Made by a program: the position numbers and the translations under genes. From Magicicada septendecula (Eukaryota; Arthropoda; Insecta; Hemiptera; Cicadidae), in the NCBI GenBank assembly GCA_034769895.1, contig CM068369.1:425531479-425595478 (forward strand): 64,000 nucleotides of DNA. The letters are read 5' to 3'. Shown here one piece after another: positions 1-11,719 of the stretch; positions within the stretch are counted from its first letter, which is position 1, and each line of letters begins with the position of its first letter. A model generated the notes under the pieces. The model had not been told where the DNA came from. It was given only the letters and a program-made list of their open reading frames with translations, and searched no databases.

Positions 1-2740
1 ACTAGTTGCTTGCCTTGGATTTGCTAATATTCTTGTTAGTTTTTTACAATTTGTAGTTATTTGTTTTTACAGTTAGGCATTTCATAGGCCTAAGTAGTAA
101 TTGGCTATATTTATTTATTTTATACAAATTACATTTTAATTTACCCTCGTACATGTTTTGTTTTGGTATTCTAAGTGATTTGTTTACTTGTTGACTTGTT
201 TTGGATCTGTTTTTATAATAATTGTATGTTTTCATTAGTTTCTATATTATGGTTTGTTTGTTATTTTCTAACTGCCCTTCCAGTATTATCAGTTTTATAT
301 TACTTTATCTTTTTTTCTTATTTATTTTGCCAGTGTTTATAATTTGGCTGTTACTTATTATTCTCTATTACCTAAAACATAACATTTAGGCTTATGGTCT
401 GTATAATCCCTTCAGCCATATTCCTATTCATAGATTTAATCAAACAATTCTTTAACAGCTATTATGCAACCTTTGTTTACAAATCGTTTCATTCTTAATT
501 ATTTTTTTGGGTGATAAACATCATCACACCATTTAAATTTACTTAATTGACTATCCCTTAGAACATGGGGTGTTGATTGATTTTGCTCTTATTTTCTTTA
601 CTATATTTTTTCTTATACTAACTTTACTCTCTAGCCATGGTAACACTAACTTTTGAACTTCCCTGGGATTCCTCCCCTGAATACTATTGTATCCTTCATT
701 TACAATTAATCTTAATACTATCAATATATAATAATATTGTTCACCATTAATCATTTAGTGTTCATCACAGATTATTAAGTGTTTATACCTATCAATAGGG
801 TTTCTAATTATTTTGGGTTTTTACACTTTCACTTTTCACTCCTTATCTTTTATTTAAGTGTTATTATTGGGTAATCCCTAACACTACATTCTCTTTGTCA
901 CTTATTTATGTTTACTATCTCACTATCTCTTTACAAAGGTTATTTATGCTATGAATAAGTTCATGTCATTATAGAGTTCTTTATTACATTTAAACTCTAT
1001 TTCTTTGGTTAGTGTTTAGTTTTTTCATTACTTTATCTGGTTTTATCAATTATCATTTACATTGATTATTTAGTCGATACTAATAACTATCTTTTACATT
1101 TGTTATTTATTTGTTTCTTTTTCGTTATTATATTTGAGTGTAACATTCCTCCGTTTTCTTTTCTATATTATTTGTTTATGTCTTTTCATTTCTTCTCATT
1201 TTGTTTCATTTATACTTGGTTTGTTTCATTTTCATTTTCCTTCTTCTTTGATTTCATTTTATTTCATTTTATCTCATTTTATTTTGGTTTTCCCCTTCTC
1301 ATTTGGTTTCATTTTATTTGGTTTATCTATTGATTCAATCACTTGGGTTGGGTCATGTCGTCATTTGTCGCGTCATCGTCATTTTATTTTCTTTAGTTTA
1401 AAATTTTATATATAGTTGACTCATCGTTTTTTCCCTGGTACTGGGGTGGCTTATTTGTGTTGTAACAATATTTACCGGTACACCGGCTTGACGAAGAAAA
1501 TCTGAAGCATACTTTCCCAAATTGTGTATTACCGATCTCGGGGCCCGATAGAAGCTGGATGGATCTAGGGGGACGTTGCTAGCCTAGGGAGTACCGTCGA
1601 AGAACAAGAAGACACTAAACATTTCGGTCGTCTAAACATTTTTGGTTTTAGCATTATATGGCAAATTCAGTGAAAAATTGTAAAGCTTATTTAAAGTTTT
1701 ATCGTCTATTCACTTCTTTGTTGTATTATATTGCAAACCTCATATGACCCTTTCCGTCGATGTGCGGTACGGACAATATCTCATTAAAGTTACCGCACAC
1801 AGCGTTTTCAGATTTCTAAACAAACGGTGCGGTCGCAGTAAGGAAACTTCTTGTTCTGTCATATTCACTAGCTTTTATAGCAATAAACCTCCTCCAGTGG
1901 TGTGAATTAAACCTATTGCATTGCTAAGGAGAGTGTTGTGCCAGTTAAAAATTCACAAAGTTTTAGCAAGGGGACGGTATTATCTTTGAAAAAGAGGAGG
2001 GCGGTAAGTCGCAAGGTTTGGGAAACGCTGTTCTAGAATAGGAATCGGCAAATTACAATCGTGTTATTTTATAGTAGCCGACAACAGTGAGCGACGGTGG
2101 GTGCCTTGTTTTGCGTCAGGGGAATCCCCCATTACGCCAGCTTTTCGCGAAGCACTGAACCTACCACTGTAAAGTAACAAGGCCTACAGTCCACGGGCTA
2201 AGTTCTGTTAATTCTGTAAGGTCCGGAGTGAATCATTTCCTCAATTTAAAATGTCGAAACAATTTTCATTATAACAGTTTATCATCAAACGTTTAAAAGT
2301 AATGCATTCAATTTTTGTTCCCGTAAAAATTTATTGAAACACAAACAAGCTAATTCGTTATCTATCGTTCGTGACTTCGCTTTTCTGTTTTCATTTCCTT
2401 TTTTTAAGTTCCTACTCAGAAGCTGATTTCTCTTTGGCTCAGTTAGTTAAGAATATACCTAAATATCGAGTCCACCTACAGAAAAATTTTACCGATCTCT
2501 GAATATAAATATAAAAGACGTGAGGTTATTGGATTTCTAGACACAATTAATGAACATGCTTAGCAAACTGAGAGAAGCTGTTTTTCTACATTTTATTTTC
2601 GTTAATGGACCAATTTTACCATTTATTTGCATTGTACCAAACCATGGTTAATTGAAACTACATCCCAGTTCCCGACACCAGTCCCATTCTAATGAATGTT
2701 TCGCTGTTCTATTATATTTTGTACACTGACTCTGTATTCT
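1..2740. other. AT-rich non-coding DNA, no gene seen
   Basis: I see no coding signal, RNA gene or clear transposon end here. The first 1.4 kb is strongly AT-rich with T-rich runs (a pyrimidine-rich stretch near 1,100-1,330 makes only low-complexity open frames). From about 1,430 to 2,250 base composition is more balanced and CpG more frequent. No known element was recognised in it. Confidence 0.6.
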
Positions 2741-2747
2741 CACTTGC

Positions 2748-2757
2748 GCGCATGCGC
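2748..2757. promoter_or_regulatory. Palindromic GCGCATGCGC (NRF1/EWG-like site)
   Basis: The palindrome GCGCATGCGC is the classic core bound by NRF1 (erect wing in insects), usually near promoters. No transcript or gene is recognisable beside it, so a working promoter is only a possibility. A related GCGCATGCG lies near 31,911-31,919. Confidence 0.15.
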
Positions 2758-2918
2758 AACTATAATGAGTTTAGTAATCTTCATCATAAAATTACAAAAA
2801 TTTAAATGTAAATTTTCGTGAATTTTGTCCTGTTTCGTATCACAATACCACAAAACTTTTCACACAGGTATATGCTTTCAATACCATTATATGCCATTTT
2901 AAGAAATAGGAAACGATT

Positions 2919-2959
2919 GTGTGTGTGTGTGTGTGTGTGTGTGGCGCGCGCGCGCTCAG

Positions 2960-3031
<72 letters not shown>
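2919..3031. repeat. Compound (GT)n - (CG)n - (GA)n microsatellite
   Basis: A GT run (2,919-2,943) passes through a short GCGCGCGCG stretch into a nearly pure GA run of about 68 bases (2,964-3,031). It explains the poly-arginine/glutamate and poly-serine/leucine open frames on either strand. Confidence 0.97.
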
Positions 3032-3034
<3 letters not shown>

Positions 3035-3039
3035 GAGAC

Positions 3040-5500
3040 TGAGCATTTTTTTAACATATCGCAAAAAATTTGTTATTAAATATTTGTATTCATGTTAAAA
3101 ATGGCGGTTTAAATAACCTGAAAAATAAAGTGTAACTAGAAAGAGTGTAGATGTCTGGAATTAATCGGAGATAATCTCGTGGATAGCTGTAACCGTTGTT
3201 GGATATGTTATGCTACAATAAAACAAAACGTATACATCAACCGAGACAAGTGGCGCCCGGCATTTCCCTCCCCCCACCTCTCCCGTTTTGTTTTGCTTAC
3301 ACTAAATAAAAATTTACCCCAAAAGGTCGTTTACCCTGTCGACTTGTCTGGTGGTAACTCAAACAAATACACACGCGCGTACATATTGTATCAAAACGGG
3401 CTGTTTTTATCCGACAACACTGCTCAACTCAACCGCAGAGTTTGGTGTCAGATTCTAAACAGCGTAATGAATTGATCGTTAACACCATATGTTTTTTATT
3501 GTCTAACACGCGCACACTCACAACTGACGCACGCGCGCACAAACAAAGCCAAATACGCCTTGTGTACTCATTCACCTGGCTACAGGTGTCACAATTCTTC
3601 CCTTGTTCGGGTTATCATGTGGAATAACATAATTGTAGGGAAAACAATTTGTTGGACCTTGAAACACGACATTTACATTGCATAGTTATATCCTGGTACA
3701 ATTTCAATAAGAGTTCCGAGGGCATTCACGATAAGTAGTTAGGTTTCCAATAGCATCGTGATGGCAAAAAATTAACTATACAATTTTTAATTCTTATTGT
3801 TTCTCGATTAGTAACAAAATAGAAAATTAAAAATGCTAAATTATCCTTTATCTTCTTCACTTCTAATACTACATTTTTTAGGTGTTGCCTGAAATGAGAA
3901 TCACAAAACACACAACATAAAATAAACCGAAACGCACACGCAGAGTACTTGCCAAGCTGGCAATCGTCAGACCGAGTACAAGGTATTGTAACTAGACCCT
4001 CTCCATGTTGGGATGAACATACGGTGCCCGCGATCCTCAGTAGACCTCGTGCGTCCTAGAGGACCTGCCCTCACTTCTTGTAACTTCACAAAATCGTTTA
4101 ATGGTTCTACGCCAAATACCCGAGACGTCCTACTCCCTTGATTCACGCAATTTCCGTCGCTTCCGATCCTGATTATCCTGTACGCATATTCGAGGAGTAG
4201 AATGTATAATCAAAATTATGTCTAAATACGAGGTTTGGCAAAAAAATCTGTGCAATTTTTGAATTTCCTGTGCGCTAAAACGTCGGATTCAAAAACTGTT
4301 GTTTCGTGATGGTGATCATTTGTCTGAAACAATTGTGTACATTTTCAACAATATTTATTGCATAGTTGATATCGGATTCTAATATAGTAAATTTCGTTTT
4401 GACGTGTTAGTCGATTTTTTAACATTTGTTATTTAATCAAATAACTTGCCTTTAAATTGTTTATGAAAAATGATATGAATGTGTTAACGTGATGGAAACG
4501 TTGCAGAAGCGTTTCTTGATGGATGAAAGAGTGACATAAATGCTTCCGAGACCGAAGATGTGACAATAAGATGAGAATCGTAGAGTTGTGTTCCATAAAG
4601 TTTTACCACTAACCGATACAGTCAAATAAATTACACACCTTGCGTACAACTTTTTATAGAGGACTCCACTTTCATGGAAGGACAACAAATGTATTGTGAA
4701 TTACGATACGCTAATGCTCCAGCTAGCGCGTCATTATGTTCCACAAACCTGGGTTTAAATAACACAGTATTCGCACATCGGCCACCGTGTTCACCAGATA
4801 AGACCCGACGTAATACTTTCCTTTCCCTCAGAATAAAAAAACTAGAAGAGGATAACGTTTTGAGCATTTTGTAAAGTACGAAACAAAAAACGCTGAGCGA
4901 GGTCAAGACTAAACCAGAAAATGCTATCCACAAATGTTCTGATGACTGGAAAAACATTGAAAAAGTGCGTTATGTGCGATGGGGTAATTTTTGAAGGGGA
5001 AAGGTAGGCCTAAATGTAGATTTATTCAAATAAAAAACTTCACGGTTTAATTATTAAAATTCGTATATCTACGAATAGATCGAAGTGTCATCCATCCATC
5101 AATTAATTAGGGTATTTCTACGGAAAACATAAGCCTTAACGAGCTTCTCCGCTGAACCTATTTTGCGCTAACCGTTTAGTCTCTGGACGTGTCTTACCAT
5201 TTTAACTCCTTTTGCTGTTAATCTTTTTTTTTTTTTGAAGGGTCATATTAGTAAAAACGTCTGTCTGACCAATATCCCTGACAGACACTTGATCAATTAG
5301 TGTTCGTTATAATGGACGCTTTTTAACTCAAACTAGTATCATTGGTTGGAAATCGAATTTGATGAATTCAGGGTTTGGACTAGTGATAAAGAAAAATATT
5401 ATAAAACTGTAAGACAAATATTTTAACTATTTAAACATTAAATCTTTTTCAAAATTAAATAATAAATTAGGCCTATATACAAGTAATCAAACGTTAAGTA
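3040..5500. other. Unrecognised non-coding DNA
   Basis: No gene or known element seen. A CpG-bearing stretch around 3,230-3,620 has several CACGCGCGC motifs. Open frames of 60-108 codons near 3,179 and 4,631 have no recognisable domain and are probably chance. Confidence 0.5.
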
Positions 5501-5504
5501 ATTA

Positions 5505-6150
5505 AAAAAATTAATGGTAATAAATAATGTTAAGTCATAAAAAAGTAATGGTGAAAATTAGATTTAAGAAGTTTACACTATTTAAAATTTATTTATTTTA
5601 TTATTATTCATAACATTCTATTTCTCATTCTGATAAAATAGAGATTATTATTATTATTTACTACTAAGCTTAGATGAAATTAATAATTAAGATAAACTCT
5701 CTTAAAACCAAGTGAATTCATCTTCAACCCTCAAACCACCATGCTCTTACATGGTGGAGGGGCTAAACAAAATTGATTAAAACTGATAATAATATAAATT
5801 TTAAAAATAATAGTAAACAATTGTAGACTGCATGCAATACTAACAAAATGTTTAGAAATAATTAATTTTATGACACAAGCAAAATCTCCGATCTTATTTG
5901 AATTATATACTCCACAAAAATTATAATTTTTAAATATTGGTATAAATGTTTATATAATTAATATTGGTAATAAAATTAAATGTTAATAAATAAAAAAGTG
6001 GCAGGAATTAATTTTAAGAAGTTTATACTATTCAAAAATTTACTTACTTTATTATTGTTCATAATATTTTATATTTCTCTTTCTATAAAAAAAGATTATT
6101 ATTATTGACTACTAAGTTCAAAACAACTTAATAATTAAAAAAAAAATCAA
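5505..6150. repeat. Diverged direct repeat, period about 450 bp
   Basis: The segment 5,505-5,700 is repeated, with many differences, at 5,960-6,150. Shared landmarks include TTTAAGAAGTTTA at 5,563 and 6,013, a TTTATTATTATTCATAA-like run, and TACTAAG near the 3' side of each copy. The DNA is very AT-rich. It could be an old tandem duplication or two copies of an old non-autonomous transposon. Confidence 0.65.
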
Positions 6151-6579
6151 CTCTTTAGTCAAGCGAATACAAAAATCTTCATAACGTAAGATCGTGAGTA
6201 TACGCTGCATAACTTAATCTGCAGAAATAAAGTAACAGGTAAAGTAAAGATTCAGTGTTGCTAGTGTGACATATAAACACTGAAGACCCAGTAAGTCTAA
6301 TGCTCCTAAATTATGATTACAGGAATTTCCCGCAGAGATAAGATATTTAGAGACAGAATCGACGTGGATGAAAGCAATAAGGTGGTGGACAAAATAACCA
6401 ATAATGGCATATTTAAAAGAAAAGGATTAAACACATCCGCGGGTTATAAGTAAGAAAGGCTGAATGAGATTTGCAGATGAACTATCAAGAAAACTGGAAC
6501 TAGATTGGTATGGAAAAAGCAAGGAGATTTATATATCTAAAATGGACGGAATAAGAGAACTGAATAAGCGAAGCGAGTT

Positions 6580-7160
6580 CTCTGTTTTAAATCAACTATT
6601 TGGCATTTGTTTGTCTGTCTAACTCATATTGTCATATCTACCTGTCTATCTATCTGTCTGTTTTAGATATATCTCACTATAACGTTTGAATGCATCAACC
6701 GATTTTCGTAAAACTAGGCATACGTTTCTGTACTTTTCAGTTCATAATACAGAACTCTATTGTTTTTTAGATTGATCCTCCCAAAAATAGGGGGGCAGAG
6801 GCGACAATGTGAGGGGGTCAAAATTGAGAAAAAACTCGCAAAAGCCCTTTAATGTTAGGTATCAAATTAAAGGGAATTTTAACCAGAATTTAAATATAGT
6901 GTTTACTTTTTAAAATTTACAAATTTTTGAACGTCGGGATCTAAAAAGTGAGTGGAAATTTTGATAAAATCGCAAAAATCCGTGTGCGGTATCAAATTAA
7001 AAAGAATTTTAACTAAAATCTGAATGCAGTATCAAATTTTTGAAGTATCAGAACTTTGGGACCTTATGGCCTAGTAAAGAGATAAAAATTTCTTTTTAAT
7101 TGTGAAAATCTATCGAGGTTTCAGAGTAAAAGGAATTGTAATACAAATCCGAATGTTTCA
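6580..7160 (+). repeat. Old repeat with GTCT-type microsatellite and about 130-bp internal units
   Basis: A degenerate CTGTCTATCTATCTGTCTG microsatellite (6,611-6,660) is followed by three diverged units with a period of about 125-135 bp. Each carries a version of TATCAAATTAAA-AGAATTTTAA (near 6,860, 6,990 and 7,110). Tetranucleotide GTCY-type repeats next to minisatellite units recall the architecture of Helentron-associated elements (DINE-1, mini-me, pearl). Ends were not found, so the family is uncertain. Confidence 0.4.
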
Positions 7161-7981
7161 AATTATTAGTGTGCATAGCGTGATGGTGTGCTCTACAATT
7201 CTTATGTTACTAAAGAAGTAGTAGAGTAATCGAATTTTTTGTAATTTTTCCCGTAATTGAAAAATTATTTAATATCAGAATTAATGTAATAATAAACGTA
7301 CGTCGTCCAAAATAGTGAGCGAGTTCTGCAGCTCAGGGAGCTAAGTGGTACATAGATTTACAAACTGAACTACTCAATTATCTAAAGAAGAGTTCAAATT
7401 GTAGCACCGGAAACAATTTTTTGTTTATCGAACGATAAAAATCAGTTCTGCATACTGTTTACGGAACAAAAATGCAACACAAAACGAACACTCGTTCTCG
7501 GATTCAACAGAGTTAGTAACTGCATTGTTGTATAATACAATACAAAATTATAATCTACTTATAATTAACATTTGTAACTTAACAAGCAGTATCAAGGTTT
7601 AATGACACGGTATGTACGATTTGAATTTATAATTATCGCTTTTTAATCAAAGCCATTCATCATAGATTAAAACGCATAGGAAATTTGTGTGCGCCGCCAG
7701 ATAAACTGTTATCTCTATCTGCCGCGTTATAAATTGCTTTCCTCATCAAACAAGACACTCACTTAACTATGTAAATAAATTATAATAATAGATTAATTAA
7801 TTAATTGTTAAAAAATTGCTTTTAAAATGGATAATGAGCTAATAGCGACAACATCACAACCTGAATTTACTGGAGTAATTATGAATTCTGTTGTAAGTAA
7901 ATAAAACAGGTACGTGTGAAAACCTGCTATTGTTATTATTTGATCCATATCCCCACATCAATTACAGCCTCTCTATCTTTC

Positions 7982-7986
<5 letters not shown>
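7160..7986. other. AT-rich DNA, nothing recognised
   Basis: No coding signal or element boundary seen before the CA microsatellite. Confidence 0.5.

Positions 7987-8065
<79 letters not shown>
7987..8065. repeat. (CA)n microsatellite
   Basis: A pure CA run of 79 bases. It accounts for the Thr-His and Cys-Val open frames across it. Confidence 0.99.
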
Positions 8066-8067
<2 letters not shown>

Positions 8068-8169
8068 AAAACGTTTGTTTGCATTTCAACCAGTATTACT
8101 ATCATCAGCAGTTCTATTTGTTTTATGATTACACTTTTATAAATTTCCTGGACCAAAAGAACATAGTCT

Positions 8170-8595
8170 TCAATAAAATCAGTCAGATACCTGCTGATGC
8201 TGACGACATAGTCATTGTAGCAATATCTAGAAAACAGAGTATAGGAGGTTAATAAGACTAGAAAGATTAGATATGAATGTCTGGTCAAGTATCAATGAAG
8301 TAAAAATCAAGTACATGATCACGTCAACATCCAAATTTGAAAGACTAATGTAAGATCTAAAGACAACAAATAAAAGATGTGAAGAAGTAAATAACTTCAA
8401 ACATACATGAAATATTATTGATAATGAGGGTAGAATGACAAATGTGATTATGGAAAGAATACAGCCACGAAGACGGTCTACTTTGAAATATTAGAATGGT
8501 GAGAAGCGAAGTACTAACTAAGGCTTCAAAAATACAAATCTGTAGAACCCTAATACCTCCCGTGGCTACTTATGAGTGTGAAACGTGGACAATGC
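8170..8595 (+). mobile_element. RTE-type LINE, 3' fragment of reverse transcriptase ORF
   Basis: Decayed remains of the C-terminal half of a LINE polyprotein. In scattered frames one reads an ADADDIVIVAIS segment (the YADD catalytic box of reverse transcriptase), then EEVNNFKHT-NIIDNEGRM, matching the conserved V-x-F-KYLG-x-x-I region, then QICRTLIPPVATYECETWTM (the TYG-ETWT-like box). The order and spacing are those of RTE/BovB-like elements. Several frameshifts and stops are present. It ends abruptly at ETWTM where a Jockey element begins, so the Jockey probably inserted into or beside it. No 5' endonuclease part is visible. Confidence 0.75.
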
Positions 8596-8601
8596 CAGCT
8601 T

Positions 8602-10310
8602 CAATCGGGCGGCCGGCAAGTTACGTCGTGACTTGCAGTGCAGGCCTTCCGACGAAGCTGCTGGGAATTTGCGGTCGCCAAAATGGCTGACGATTCACTG
8701 GAGGAAAGCTCCGTTTACAGGATTCCTTCCGCGTTGACCGGGAAGAGGCGCCGTCCTCCACTCCCGGCCATCAACGGACCTGGGGGACACCCCCTTGCCA
8801 AACCGGACGAGAAATCTGAGTTCCTGGCCGGGCACCTGTAGCGTCAATTTGCTCCTAACCCGTCCGGAGACCCAGACTCCGATGAGGAGATTGAAGACAA
8901 AGTTGAGGCTATAATCTCAGCAGTCCGATCACCTCCGAACCCGAACTCACTTCAGTGGAAGAGGTTACGTACAGGCTTTTAGCGCTTCGGCCCCGGAAGA
9001 GCCCTGGACCGGACGGTGTTACTAACAGAGACGCCCTACAGAGACTTCCGGACCGGGGAGATCGATTCCAAGTCGACTTGTTCAATGCCTGCTTCCGTTT
9101 CGCCTACTTTCCTAAGAAATGGCGTTCGGCTATGGTCACGATGATCCCGAAGCCGACCAAAGACCCCAAGTTTGCCGAGAACCTCCGGCCTATCAGCCTG
9201 CTGTCGTCCACATCGAAAGTCTTCGAACGACTAGTCCAGCGGCGACTAGCGGATCACCTTCAACGGTTCGACATTCTGGTCCCCGAGCAATTCGGTTTTC
9301 GAGCCGGGCACTCCTCGACGCATCAATTGATGCGCTTCGTGGAGAACGTGGCCGAGGCCGGTTGCTCGCGAGAGCAGACCGTTGCCGTTTTCCTTGATGT
9401 CGCGAAGGCGTTCGAGGTCGTGTTTGGCATCCAGGCCTACTTTACAAACTTACGAAGATTCTGCTTCCGGATTCATCTGAGTGCTAGCTTTCTTCGGAAC
9501 AGAACATTTTGCATGAGAGTTGGTAACACCCTTTCTTCGGGAAGGGCTATTACGGCTGGTGTACGTCAGGGAAGCGTGTTGGGCCCCCTGCTTTTCACTG
9601 TGTACGTCAACGACGTGCCCAAGTTGCCTGGCACCAGGTTGGCCATGTTCGCTGACGACACGGCGGTGTATGCCGTCGATCGTCGAGCTGAAACGGCAGT
9701 TATCTGGCTCCAGGAACAATTAGACGAATACGTTGAGTGGGTTGCCATCAACGCGGCCAAGAGCACAGTCGTAGTCTTCTCCAGCTTAAGGTTCCCCGAC
9801 AGACTATACGTAGGCGATACTCTGTTGTCCTGATCTCGAGAGGTCAAGTACCTCGGGGTCCACCTCGACCGTCGTCTTACCTGGCGGACACACTCCGCAC
9901 AAGTAGCCCGCAAGACCGCCAATCGTCTATATCAACTCCGTCCTCTGCTATCCACCAACGTCATGACCCGCCGCCTAGGAAAACGTATCGTCTCCACCTG
10001 TGTGGTGCCGATGGTTGCCTACGCGATCCCCGTACGGGGGTACTTGGCCAAGACCCATAAACGAAAGCTTCAGTCTCTCCTTGACCGAGGATTGCGCTGG
10101 GCGTGCAAAGCCCACTATCTGACATCTTATAGAACCATCCGTGAAGCCCTGCGTGTCCGTTCCCTGGACGCCACTATACGGACACTGTCCCGAAAGTCTA
10201 TCGCCGCACTGCCCGATTTCAGGGCAACCCCCTCATTAGCGCCCTCGGTCGCTACCAATCTGTGCCAGGAGAATCTTTGACCCGGCCTCGGCGTACTGTC
10301 ACCCTCAATT
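8602..10310 (+). mobile_element. Jockey-clade LINE, 5'-truncated, reverse transcriptase ORF
   Basis: The ORF2 remnant starts just upstream of the reverse transcriptase domain (RIPSALTGKRRRPPLPAIN, AKPDEKSEFLAGHL: the linker typical of Jockey elements). The longest clean frame is 8,955-9,833 (292 residues). It contains RKSPGPDGV, ENLRPISLLSSTSKVFERL, FGFRAGHSSTHQL, LDVAKAFE, GVRQGSVLGPLLF and FADDTAVYA, the last holding the catalytic Asp pair. The same frame resumes after one TGA (9,831-9,833) with VKYLGVHLDRRLTW and MVAYAIPV up to about 10,225. A frame change then leads to ALGRYQSVPGES and a stop near 10,310. Other frame changes lie near 8,650 and 8,930. It lacks the endonuclease and ORF1, as usual for 5'-truncated copies. 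GC content is clearly higher than in neighbours. Confidence 0.92.
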
Positions 10311-10484
10311 AACTGATAATTAATTGAAACCGCACGGCCGGTAGCAGGCCACGCCCTAAATCCAGCCCTATCTATCGTCCCTGCGGCAGGAGCTCTATTT
10401 GAAGCTCGGGACGCAGTATACGAGCGGGCCACGGGCATGCCCTTCGTCCCGCACAGCCCACGAACTTCTGATGAAAAAGATTTT

Positions 10485-10900
10485 AAAGATGTCAAAAACA
10501 CCATGGAAACCAGAATTAATTGCCATAGTAACAAGTAAATAAACAAATGATATTTAGCGGCATCAGAACTGTACCTTTATCCGTTCTTGCAGTTTTTAAT
10601 GTTTTTAATAGGCGATTGTATCAATGTGTTTTGTAATTTTGTATACAGATACGTCTATATATTTTGTAATTGTCTTAAACGATTATAAAATTTATCTTTA
10701 TACATATTTCTGATGATGCAATGAATAAGTAATGAAACATATTAGTAAAGATGTCAACAACACCATGGAGACCAGAATTAATTACCATAGTAACAAATAA
10801 ATAAACAAAAGCTATTTAGCGGCATCGGAACTGTATATTTGTCCATTCCTGCAGTACGTTTTCGATGTTTGATATAATATTCGATTGTATCGATATATTA
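10485..10900. repeat. Direct repeat pair (10,485-10,640 and 10,747-10,900)
   Basis: About 110 bp are repeated at an offset of 262 bp with roughly 88-90% identity by eye (AAAGATGTCAA-AACACCATGG through TTTAGCGGCATC to CCTGCAGT/CTTGCAGT). Weaker similarity continues through GATTGTATC-AT. The first copy begins just after the Jockey 3' region. It could be Jockey-flanking DNA, a small tandem duplication or part of an unrecognised 3' UTR. Confidence 0.75.
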
Positions 10901-11715
10901 CGATGTGGAAAAGAAGACGTGTACTAATTGTAAATTGTACTATTACTTAATGCAATGCGAAAGTACGTGTTGTTTTCATTTGTGAGATTAGGTGAAAACG
11001 GTTTTTGGTTTTTAGTTTACCTACTGCTGAAATAAATAAAAGCCATGGTTGATGAAAACATAACGTTTAATGTGTTATACAATGCTTCTAACACAGTAAC
11101 ACTTAGAATAAAGAATTTAGCGCTTTTGATTTAACAGGTACTTTATAAATATCTCCAAAGGCTTTATAAACGGGCACTTTTAAATCTCCAAAGGCTGTTG
11201 CACCAACATAATAATTTAGTGCAAGTTAAAATAGTACAAGTGTTGAAAACAGCTTTGGAGAGAATTTGACTAATGACTACAAAATTGTTATACGAGCTGA
11301 CAGAACGCCATATAGACATAGACAATAAAAATTATATTAAAATACTTATTAAAAGTCAAATATTCGCGTGCAAAGCCACGGGTAACGGCTAGTATAATAT
11401 AATAATGGCTCCCATTTGTACCACCGAAGTAGCTTAGGATATATAAATGCCAAAATAGGTAAGAAGAACTTTTTGGATAAAGTTCCAGGAAAACATACAA
11501 TACAGAATATATATCAAATGATCAAATAGTCATGTGCCTAGGCATTCCTATTGCCGTAAGGAATAAACTGGTGATAAATGTACCCAATTTCCACATAAGC
11601 AAATTCATCTGGGAACATGGTATTCACCTGATGCCCTGTTTACATGATTAAACTGATCATGTATTTGTCTCGGCCGGGAAAAAATCACCCGTAATTGATG
11701 TAAGAAGTTATAGAG
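10900..11715. other. AT-rich DNA, nothing recognised
   Basis: No coding signal; a few short open frames have no recognisable motif. Confidence 0.5.
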
Positions 11716-11719
11716 GGTC

